Shown here: positions 22,691 through 30,204 of the stretch, piece after piece | Numbering within the stretch: position 1 is the first letter of the stretch | Layout: each line of letters begins with the position of its first letter | NCBI RefSeq assembly: GCF_020805785.1 | Contig: NZ_JAJGZV010000002.1 | Location: forward strand, 868,001 to 932,000 | Source: Flavobacterium chungbukense | GTDB taxonomy: Bacteria > Bacteroidota > Bacteroidia > Flavobacteriales > Flavobacteriaceae | DNA length: 64,000 nucleotides | Direction of reading: 5' to 3' | Program-made: the position numbers and the translations under genes | The notes under the pieces: model-generated | Told to the model about the DNA's origin: nothing | Databases searched by the model: none | What the model saw: the letters and a program-made list of their open reading frames with translations, nothing else

Positions 22691-24919
22691 ATGAAATATA
22701 ATTTACTATTTGCACTAGGATTATTAAGCCTTGCCTCTTATGGTCAAGATTATTCAAGCAACGAAAGCACTTCTACAGTAAATGATACTGTAAAAAATAA
22801 AAAAGGAGAAATCTTAAACGAAGTAGTTGTTACTAAAAATAAAGAGCCAAAACCAGTTACAGCCGTTCGTTCTGGCCTAAAGCCAATGGACAATCCGCAA
22901 TCTATACAAGTTATCGGATCTGACATTATTGAACAGCAGCAAGCTATCAGATTAAGTGAAGTTCTAAAAAATGCCAACGGAGTTTATGTTAGTTCTGCTC
23001 GTGGTGGCGCTCAAGAATCTTTTTTCTCAAGAGGTTACGATATGTCTGCCAATAATATGTTTAAAAACGGCTTTCGTTACAACGCAGGATCAATTCCAGA
23101 TGTTTCTGGTTTAGATAAGGTTGAATTCTTAAAAGGTGGTTCTGCCCTTTTGTTTGGAAATGTTGCGCCAGGAGGAATTCTTAACTTGGTTACTAAAACT
23201 CCTCAATTTAAAAGCGGTGGCGAAATATCAATGCAAGTAGGAAGTTTTTCTTATTACAAACCTGCTTTCGATGTTTATGGTGGTCTAAGTAAATCTATTG
23301 CTTTTAGACTTAACGGTTCTTACGAAAACTCAGAAAGCTTTAGAGATGTTGTAAAAAACGAGCGTTTATACATCAATCCTTCCCTACTTTTTGTAATCAA
23401 TCCTAAAACGCAGATTACTGTACAGGGAGATTATTTAACAGCAGACTGGACTCCAGATTTTGGAACTGGAATTATCGGCACTAAAATCCTTGATTTGCCT
23501 CGCAATACTTTTTACGGATCATTATGGTCAAATGGAAATACAAAATCTGCCAGCGCTTCTGTCTTATTAAATCATGATTTTAATAAAAACTGGAAGCTTA
23601 ATTTTAACAGTTCTTACCAAACTTACAATAGAGCTTCAAAATCTACAGCACAATTATCTACAGTAAAAGATAATGGAGATTGGACAAGACCATTGGTTCA
23701 AAACGACAACTCAGAACAAATATTAGGAGATCAAATAAGTCTTCAAGGAAATTTTAATACTGGATCTGTAAAACATCAGATTTTCACAGGTGCCGATTGG
23801 GAAAACTCATTTGCAACTGCTTATACTTTTGCATTCAATCCTGCAAATTATGACACAATCAATCTTTTTAACTTTGATCCTTCAACGCAAAGAAATGACA
23901 TTCCAAATGCTAGAGCGACTCAAATTGCAAAAACAGAAACCAATCGCTTTGGCGTCTATTTTCAGGATTTGATTTCAATAACAGAAAAACTGAAAGTACT
24001 GGCAGGTATTCGTTGGTCATGGCAAGAAGCTGAAGTAACAACTTACAAAGAAACTTTTGCTTCTGGAGTTCAAACTGTAAAACCTGAAAATGCAGTTCCA
24101 ACCGTTGGTGCAAAGAAATTAGATAATGCTTTTTCTCCAAAATTTGGATTGATATATCAGCCAAGAAAAGATGTTTCTTTATTTGCTAGTTATTCTACTT
24201 CATTTACGCCTAACACAGGAACTACAGCAGATCTAAAACCAATTGAACCTTCTATTATTGACCAATACGAAGCTGGAGTTAAAACTGATTTCTTAGAAGG
24301 AATGTTAAGCACAAATGTTACTGTTTATCAAATCGTAAATAACAACTTAGCTCAAACAGCAGAATTTAAAGCTGACGGAAGTTTAAATTCTGATACAAAC
24401 ATAAAAGTTTTAAGCGGAGAAACTAAAAGTAAAGGTATCGAAATTGATGTAACTGCAAGACCTGTAGTAGGTTTAAATATTATTGCTGGATATAGCTACA
24501 ATGACATGCGTTACACAAAAACATCTGGTTTAAACGGAAGTTTTATTGAAGGAGATCGTCTTGTTAGAACTCCGGCAAATACGGCAAATTTAAGTTTCTA
24601 TTATATTGTGCAAGATGGTCTTTTTAAAGGTGTATCTATTGGAGCAATAGGAAACTACATTGGTGATCGTTTAGGTGGATGGAATGATCAATATAGCACA
24701 GATCTTGTTAAATATCCTGACGGAATTTACCATAGAGAAATTCCAATCAAAGGTTATGCTACTGTTGATGCTTCAGTTGGTTATACTTGGAATAAGTTCA
24801 GTATTCTTTGCAAATTATCAAATATTACAAACGAATTAAATTATACTGTTCACGAAAATTATAGTGTGAACCCGATAGCGCCTCGTCAATTTATGACAAG
24901 CTTACGCTACAAATTCTAA
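22691..24919 (+). CDS. TonB-dependent siderophore receptor
   Basis: The 742-residue outer-membrane receptor has a short signal peptide (LLFALGLLSLASYGQ). Unlike the two receptors upstream it lacks the carboxypeptidase-like domain and goes almost directly to a TonB-box-like EILNEVVVTKN and the plug (DNPQSIQVIGSDIIEQQQAIRLSEVLKNANGVYVSS ... LDKVEFLKGGSALLFGNVAPGGILNLVTK). The barrel contains the siderophore-receptor blocks LDNAFSPKFGLIYQP and IIDQYEAGVK and ends FMTSLRYKF. This build is typical of the FhuA/FoxA-type class, which takes up hydroxamate and related siderophores, but the ligand is not readable here. Operator 4 suggests iron control. Confidence 0.92.
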   Translation: MKYNLLFALGLLSLASYGQDYSSNESTSTVNDTVKNKKGEILNEVVVTKNKEPKPVTAVRSGLKPMDNPQSIQVIGSDIIEQQQAIRLSEVLKNANGVYVSSARGGAQESFFSRGYDMSANNMFKNGFRYNAGSIPDVSGLDKVEFLKGGSALLFGNVAPGGILNLVTKTPQFKSGGEISMQVGSFSYYKPAFDVYGGLSKSIAFRLNGSYENSESFRDVVKNERLYINPSLLFVINPKTQITVQGDYLTADWTPDFGTGIIGTKILDLPRNTFYGSLWSNGNTKSASASVLLNHDFNKNWKLNFNSSYQTYNRASKSTAQLSTVKDNGDWTRPLVQNDNSEQILGDQISLQGNFNTGSVKHQIFTGADWENSFATAYTFAFNPANYDTINLFNFDPSTQRNDIPNARATQIAKTETNRFGVYFQDLISITEKLKVLAGIRWSWQEAEVTTYKETFASGVQTVKPENAVPTVGAKKLDNAFSPKFGLIYQPRKDVSLFASYSTSFTPNTGTTADLKPIEPSIIDQYEAGVKTDFLEGMLSTNVTVYQIVNNNLAQTAEFKADGSLNSDTNIKVLSGETKSKGIEIDVTARPVVGLNIIAGYSYNDMRYTKTSGLNGSFIEGDRLVRTPANTANLSFYYIVQDGLFKGVSIGAIGNYIGDRLGGWNDQYSTDLVKYPDGIYHREIPIKGYATVDASVGYTWNKFSILCKLSNITNELNYTVHENYSVNPIAPRQFMTSLRYKF

Positions 24920-24943
24920 AAACATTGAATTAGGTTGGTTTTT

Positions 24944-24999
24944 CCCAAGATTTTCTGATTTCATTTTTCGAAAACAGAAAATCTTGGGATTTTTATTTT
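24944..24999 (+). terminator. Terminator of the third receptor gene
   Basis: CCCAAGATTTTCTG pairs perfectly with CAGAAAATCTTGGG across a 17-nt loop and is followed by a T-rich run. Confidence 0.85.
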
Positions 25000-25025
25000 A
25001 AATCTAATTGTAATTCAATTAATAC

Positions 25026-25033
25026 TATTTTTG
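25026..25033 (+). promoter_or_regulatory. -7 element of the APC permease gene
   Basis: TATTTTTG matches TAnnTTTG, 33 bp before the ATG. The nearest TTG upstream is at 15-bp spacing, shorter than usual. No Fur-box-like site is present, so this gene probably lies outside the iron regulon. Confidence 0.4.
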
Positions 25034-25066
25034 CTTTAACTATTGTTCCCTTAAACAAATCCAAAC

Positions 25067-26380
25067 ATGTCTGATTTAAATAAAAACCAATTAAAAAAAA
25101 CCTTAGGCCTTAGTTTTAATATTGCCGTATTAATTGGAGGAACAATCGGAGTTGGAATTTTAAGAACCCCCGGAACAATTGCAGAAATGCTAAACAATTA
25201 CTGGCTTATTCTTGCTTGCTGGTTTTTCGGAGGTTTATATGTTTTATTAGGCGCAAATTCTTATTCTGAACTGGCTACAATGTTACCAAAAGCCGGCGGA
25301 TCTTATAATTACATCAAAAGAGCTTTAGGAGAATACGCGGGATTTTTATCTGGCTGGTATGATTATATCGTTAATGCCATTCCGCCTGCTTTTTACTGTA
25401 TTGTAATTAGCGAATATACAATCATTTTGTTTCCTGAACTTGCCAACTATTCTACTGTAATTTCTATTTCATTATTGGCCGCATTTGTCTTACTTCATCT
25501 AAGTGGTGTAAAAAACGGAAGTGTTATTCAGCAAATTACCAGTTTCTTAAAGGTGATTTGCTTCGTTGCTTTAGTGATTGACTGTTTTATGTATACTGGC
25601 ATTGAGATTCCTAACATTCAAACCGACAATTCTATCTTTCAAATTGGTTTAATTTTCGGATTTTTTAAATCACTACAACTTATTATTGGGACTTATAATG
25701 GTTGGAATGCTGTTTGCTTTTTTGCCGAAGAAAACGATGATCCAAGTAAAAACATTCCGAAATCTTTGTATAGTGGTGTTTTGCTTGTTGTTGCGATTTA
25801 TATTTTAGTGAATGCCGCTTTTTTTCATGTATTGCCAATTGAAACTTTGGCTAAGTCAAATCTAGCTGCTGCCGATGTTGCCAAAATTCTTTTTGGTGAA
25901 AACGGAGCTAAAATAGTAACGGTAATTTCGATTTTTTCTTTAATCAGTATTTTGAATGCCTTTATGATGATTCCGCCAAGAATCCTTTACGGATTGAGTC
26001 GTGACGGATTTTTTATTCAAAAAGGAACAATAGTAAATAAAGGCGGAACTCCAATTGTGGCTCTTTTGGTTTCGTCATTTTTCAGTTTATTTCTAATCTG
26101 TATTGGCTCTTTTGAAGTCTTGTTTTCTTTCGCCGCATTTATCTCGATTATCGTTTGGGGACTTGCCTATTATTCGCTTTTAAAACTAAGAACTTCAGAA
26201 CCAGATTTACCAAGACCTTATCGTTCTTTTTGGTATCCTTGGACAACCATAATTGCTATTATTGCTTCAATAGGTTTATTGATGGGTTTTATTTACAGTG
26301 ATCCGAAAAGCTTTATTATAATTGTCGGAATTACGGCGATTTCTTATCCGTTGTTTTTGGTTTTGAGGAAGAATAAATAA
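25067..26380 (+). CDS. APC-family amino acid permease
   Basis: The 437-residue protein has about twelve membrane helices. It has the APC-fold opening FNIAVLIGGTIGVGILRTPGTIAEML (unwound helix 1 with the GxGIxxxPG pattern) and the helix-3 block PKAGGSYNYIKRALGEYAGFLSGWYDYIV, which is typical of LAT-type amino acid exchangers and APC permeases. The later ENDDPSKNIPKSLYSGVLLVV segment is another family signature. It should carry an amino acid across the cytoplasmic membrane; the specific substrate cannot be given. The gene has its own promoter and is not part of the iron block. A 104-bp palindromic element follows its stop. Confidence 0.88.
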   Translation: MSDLNKNQLKKTLGLSFNIAVLIGGTIGVGILRTPGTIAEMLNNYWLILACWFFGGLYVLLGANSYSELATMLPKAGGSYNYIKRALGEYAGFLSGWYDYIVNAIPPAFYCIVISEYTIILFPELANYSTVISISLLAAFVLLHLSGVKNGSVIQQITSFLKVICFVALVIDCFMYTGIEIPNIQTDNSIFQIGLIFGFFKSLQLIIGTYNGWNAVCFFAEENDDPSKNIPKSLYSGVLLVVAIYILVNAAFFHVLPIETLAKSNLAAADVAKILFGENGAKIVTVISIFSLISILNAFMMIPPRILYGLSRDGFFIQKGTIVNKGGTPIVALLVSSFFSLFLICIGSFEVLFSFAAFISIIVWGLAYYSLLKLRTSEPDLPRPYRSFWYPWTTIIAIIASIGLLMGFIYSDPKSFIIIVGITAISYPLFLVLRKNK

Positions 26381-26389
26381 TACGTGTTT

Positions 26390-26493
26390 TTTGTCATTCC
26401 GAGGAACGAGGAATCTTCGTAAGTGGCTCGACAATATATTAATATACTTTACGGAGTTTCTTGTGGAGATTCCTCGTTCCTCGGAATGACAAA
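26390..26493. repeat. 104-bp MITE-like palindromic element, copy 1
   Basis: Terminal inverted repeats of 26 bp are perfect, reading TTTGTCATTCCGAGGAACGA inward. The inner part is AT-rich. Copies 2 (30025-30128) and 3 (60895-60998) have the same length and ends. Compared with them this copy is inverted, judging by the CTCCACAA segment. It lies between convergent genes. Confidence 0.85.
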
Positions 26494-26510
26494 TTGCAAG
26501 TCTAAACAAC

Positions 26511-26542
26511 AAACCCGACAGATTTTAAAATCTGTCGGGTTT
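26511..26542. terminator. Terminator of the 26545 gene
   Basis: AAACCCGACAGATTTT and its inverse form a perfect 16-bp palindrome right at the stop codon of the minus-strand gene. A near-identical hairpin terminates valS at 30148-30180. Confidence 0.85.
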
Positions 26543-26544
26543 AA

Positions 26545-28890
26545 TTATCTTCTCGCTTTAAAATACTCTTCAAAAGAACTGCAATCAGACATTAGAATCT
26601 CATAATCATCTTTATATTTTGATTTTAAATCTTGATAATATCTATTTTTACTCAAAAGGAAATTATCATAGTTTTCAATTCTATTCTCATAATTATTTGG
26701 ATATTGATATTCCAATTTATTTTTCTCACAACGACCAATCATCCTTAAACACAAAGCTTTAAATTGATGCGTTTTTGCATTTTTTAATGACAGCAAATAA
26801 TATTTCTGTGCCAGATTACTTTCATTATATTCTTTCTCATCTTCAAAAGGATCATCATCTATGTAACTCGAATAATAACGGCGCATCATCCATGAATTTC
26901 CCTTATGAGTCATATTATAGTAGGCATTCGCCACCAAAAAATAATAATAGTCTCTATTTTCTTCTTTAGGATTTGAAGCTTTTTTAAGGTACAATATCAA
27001 ATGTTCGGTAATACTTCTTTTATTTAATTTAAAAAGCTTTTCCTGCTTAATAAACGTTGGCGTGTATTTAAGAACAAAAAACGGATTTACATTATACTTA
27101 TCTGTTCCCGTACAATTTGGTTTTTCCCAAAGACAGTCGGTATAACTAGCCAATTTTTTGCTATCCAATTTAGCAAAATACAGGGCTGCAAGTTCTAACT
27201 TATTTTGTCGAATATATTTTGTTCCAATTAAGTCATACAACCTCGGAATTTGATTCTTAACATAACTTTTTTTCCATTTAGAAAAAGAATCCAAATTTTT
27301 GCTTTTACTTTCGACTTCTTCAACCATATTTATTACTTGCTCTGGCGTGTAACTTGCATCAATGTAGTCGAAATAGTCCGAATAAAAATCTCTATAACTG
27401 CTTTTGCTTTTCTTATTTTTCCAAACCGCAATATTATATTCATAATGATCACCATATTCTGCTGCTGCACCATCAAGCTTTGAATATAAAAAAGCGGCAT
27501 CTGTAAAATTCTGCTTGTATTCTAATTCTCTTCCAATCGCGAATAGAAATTTTTTGTGTTTTTGATTTTTAAGCAGAATTGGCTTCACTTCTTCCAAAAT
27601 TACAGCTTTTCCTTTTTCCTGATTTGCAGTTAAAGCCAAAGCTTTTATGATTTGTATTTGATTATAAAGAGAATCTTTCTTAGTAATCTTTTTTTCTAAA
27701 GTTGCAATTTCATTCAGGCAATTTTGGTTATTTCTGGTTATAAAAGACAGATAAGATTTTCCTATTTTCCACAAAATAGGATCATTGATCTTTTTTAGAT
27801 TTACATTTTTTACAAATTGAAATACTTTATGTGCATAAGTTCTGTCATTTTCTACTCGATTTAAAATATCTTGTATTGAATTACTTTTTACTTGATCCCA
27901 ATCATTAAATTTTGAAATTGCCGGATTAAATAATGAATAATAAGGAGTAAAAACCCAATCTTCAATTTTATTGATTTCTCGCAACAATAAAAACGAAAGC
28001 CCTTCAAATTTAGGATTGTATCTATATATTTGCTCTAGACAAAACAATGCCTGATCGCTCTTTTTTATGCCAGATAGAAAATATACATTCGCTCGTTCTT
28101 CGTTAGTTGTAGCATATTTTAGAACTTCTTCTAAAGGAATTTTAGAATTGAAAGACTGAGAAATCATAAAACGTTTATCGGGCGCTTTTACAAAAACTTG
28201 AGCCTCATAAAAATTTGCTAAAGCTTTATCTGTTTCAGCAAATGTTCTAAAATACAAACTCCAATAATTTAATATATCTTTCTTTTTTTGAGTTTTAAAA
28301 ACCGTATCATACAATAGTTTAATTTTCTCAAAATCATAATTATAATATGCTAATCTAATCGCCAAGAAAGTATATCGAAGTTTGATTTCATTGTCTTTCG
28401 TTTTGTTTGAAACAGCTATTGCTTTATCAATAAGATTTTGTCTTTTTGGCATTGTTGCGCCTTCCCTTCTCTCCCACGGATCTTCATATATGCCATTAAA
28501 AAATTCGCAGGTTTTAGCAAACTTCAAATAATTTATAGCTTCAATATTTTTAGTCTTATATAAATACTGAAGCATTTCATTAGAAGCTTTTTCGTTAATA
28601 TCTTGTTCTTTAAAATCATACAAAACACTTCTTATCGCTTCAACAGAAACTTTATCATGGCAATATTTTATCCAAAGTTTCTCATTTTCATCAATTGAGC
28701 CTTTTGGGTAAACTCCATTTTCATTCGGATAAAAAGTATTATAAGAATAATTAAATTCTGAATAAGAATAGTAATTAAAATTTGAAGGGTTTAGAAATGA
28801 ATATCTGATTTCTTCTCCAAACGGATAGAAACCACAAGCAAAAATGCTATTACTTACTAAAATTGCTATAAAACCCAGAAAGTTCTTCAT
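26545..28890 (-). CDS. Large exported helical-repeat protein, unknown function
   Basis: The 781-residue product starts with a Sec-type signal (MKNFLGFIAILVSNSIFA) followed by Cys at residue 19, so lipid attachment is possible though the lipobox (SIFAC) is only fair. After an aromatic N-terminal stretch (CGFYPFGEEIRYSFLNP) most of the protein is alpha-helical with TPR- or HAT-like periodicity (for example LYDTVFKTQKKKDILNYWSL, LYSKLDGAAAEYGDHYEYN, KYYLLSLKNAKTHQFKALCL). No catalytic motif is apparent. Its start overlaps the end of the lipoprotein gene 28850-29875 by 41 bp, so the two are translated as a pair and probably work together. Confidence 0.75.
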   Translation of the reverse strand: MKNFLGFIAILVSNSIFACGFYPFGEEIRYSFLNPSNFNYYSYSEFNYSYNTFYPNENGVYPKGSIDENEKLWIKYCHDKVSVEAIRSVLYDFKEQDINEKASNEMLQYLYKTKNIEAINYLKFAKTCEFFNGIYEDPWERREGATMPKRQNLIDKAIAVSNKTKDNEIKLRYTFLAIRLAYYNYDFEKIKLLYDTVFKTQKKKDILNYWSLYFRTFAETDKALANFYEAQVFVKAPDKRFMISQSFNSKIPLEEVLKYATTNEERANVYFLSGIKKSDQALFCLEQIYRYNPKFEGLSFLLLREINKIEDWVFTPYYSLFNPAISKFNDWDQVKSNSIQDILNRVENDRTYAHKVFQFVKNVNLKKINDPILWKIGKSYLSFITRNNQNCLNEIATLEKKITKKDSLYNQIQIIKALALTANQEKGKAVILEEVKPILLKNQKHKKFLFAIGRELEYKQNFTDAAFLYSKLDGAAAEYGDHYEYNIAVWKNKKSKSSYRDFYSDYFDYIDASYTPEQVINMVEEVESKSKNLDSFSKWKKSYVKNQIPRLYDLIGTKYIRQNKLELAALYFAKLDSKKLASYTDCLWEKPNCTGTDKYNVNPFFVLKYTPTFIKQEKLFKLNKRSITEHLILYLKKASNPKEENRDYYYFLVANAYYNMTHKGNSWMMRRYYSSYIDDDPFEDEKEYNESNLAQKYYLLSLKNAKTHQFKALCLRMIGRCEKNKLEYQYPNNYENRIENYDNFLLSKNRYYQDLKSKYKDDYEILMSDCSSFEEYFKARR

Positions 28891-29875
28891 TGCTGTAATT
28901 GCTTAATTGTTCTTCGTCTAAATGAAATAATGTTACTGTTGTGTTAGCATCAAAGTCTACATTTTTTTTGATTACTTCAATTGCTTCATTAATTTTCTTT
29001 GAGGTTAGATTTTCGTATTTAATCTTGTCGCCAATTCTTAAGTAAAAATTATCGACTACGGTATCTTTTGTAACCTCATACCATAACGGTTTTATTTCTT
29101 TTAAAGATTTTAAAACCTCTTTCTGTCCATCATAAATCACTTTATAAAAATGATCGTTTTTATAAACCTGCATCCAAGAATAAGTGGGCAGCGCAATATC
29201 TAAATGCAATAGATATTTCCTTTTCTTATCGAGATAAAGTTTTAATTCTTCAATATCTAAAATGGAATTTTTAGAATGATTTTCTAATGGATTTATCAAA
29301 TTATAACACATCAAAGTGGTTTTATCTACTGGAGGCACCCCCATTTTTTCGGGATATTTATAAGGATAAAGCCGTAAGGTGCAGCTTATTTCTTTTCCGG
29401 AAATTAATTTTAACCTTTTTAAAAAATAGAAATAATTCTCTTTTGTAGTCAATGTCCAATCACAATCCATTTGAAACTCATTAATTGGATTGGCTTTTAA
29501 AAATCTATCTTTTTTATATTTATTAATTAAAAAAGTAACATTGCTCGCCAATGTGTCTAATCTTTCTTTATTGGTATTTTTGAAAACTTCATTCTTAATA
29601 TAAACCGTTGGAACAATATCAAGACTGTCCAACTGATAAAGACGTAAAGAAGTTTTAGAAATTGGAAAATCTCCATAAGCTTCGTTATGGTCTATCTCAA
29701 AAAATTTAATATAAAACTTCCTTATTTTTAAATCTTTCAGAATTGAAGTTTCTTTATAATTCAATTCCCAACCGTTACTTTTCCAGTAATAAATGGCTTT
29801 TTCAACCTTTTCAATCTTATTCGAACAAGATAAAAAGAAGCCTAAAATAAAGGCAAAAAAGAAGTGTTTTTTCAT
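28850..29875 (-). CDS. Lipoprotein with possible TIM-barrel (DUF3142-like) domain
   Basis: The 341-residue product has a lipoprotein signal (FAFILGFFLSC, Cys at 17). The rest reads like alternating strands and helices: RKFYIKFFEID near the start, INEFQMDCDWTLTTKENYFYFLKRLK in the middle, ISCTLRLYPYKYP and LLHLDIALPTYSWMQVYKN. The QMDCDW segment and the later strand order recall GH18-like barrels such as DUF3142, but the DxxDxDxE catalytic motif of true chitinases is absent. I therefore give the fold only as a possibility. It is the first gene of a two-gene unit with the overlapping helical-repeat protein. Confidence 0.7.
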   Translation of the reverse strand: MKKHFFFAFILGFFLSCSNKIEKVEKAIYYWKSNGWELNYKETSILKDLKIRKFYIKFFEIDHNEAYGDFPISKTSLRLYQLDSLDIVPTVYIKNEVFKNTNKERLDTLASNVTFLINKYKKDRFLKANPINEFQMDCDWTLTTKENYFYFLKRLKLISGKEISCTLRLYPYKYPEKMGVPPVDKTTLMCYNLINPLENHSKNSILDIEELKLYLDKKRKYLLHLDIALPTYSWMQVYKNDHFYKVIYDGQKEVLKSLKEIKPLWYEVTKDTVVDNFYLRIGDKIKYENLTSKKINEAIEVIKKNVDFDANTTVTLFHLDEEQLSNYSNEELSGFYSNFSK

Positions 29876-30024
29876 TAGAAAAAGAAAATTTAGATAGCGT
29901 AAAATCGTATTAAATTTATATCATTTTGAAATATAAAAATTAAAAAATAACAACTATTTTTTGAGAAAAAACGATGCTAATAGAAATAACAATTCTAGCA
30001 TGTTTTATAAACGAAAGTACCTTT

Positions 30025-30128
30025 TTTGTCATTCCGAGGAACGAGGAATTACACGCGAAATTCCACAAAGAAAGTCGCCAATCTTTGTTGATTCACTAGT
30101 GTGATTCCTCGTTCCTCGGAATGACAAA
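30025..30128. repeat. 104-bp MITE-like palindromic element, copy 2
   Basis: Same ends and length as copy 1. The inner TCCACAAAGAAAGTCGCCAA resembles copy 3. It lies in the 329-bp gap between two minus-strand genes; the rest of the gap holds the valS terminator and AT-rich sequence. Confidence 0.85.
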
Positions 30129-30147
30129 CAAGATGTATAAAAACAAG

Positions 30148-30180
30148 AAACCCGACAAATTTTAAAAATCTGTCGGGTTT
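30148..30180 (-). terminator. Terminator of valS
   Basis: AAACCCGACA pairs with TGTCGGGTTT around an A/T-rich inner stem, 25 bp past the valS stop. Confidence 0.85.
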
Positions 30181-30204
30181 AGTATTAAAACTAAGTTTGA
30201 TTTC

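Noticed and set aside
26423..26605. Plus-strand 60-residue frame after the APC permease
   Set aside because: It consists of the palindromic element, the terminator and antisense of the next gene.
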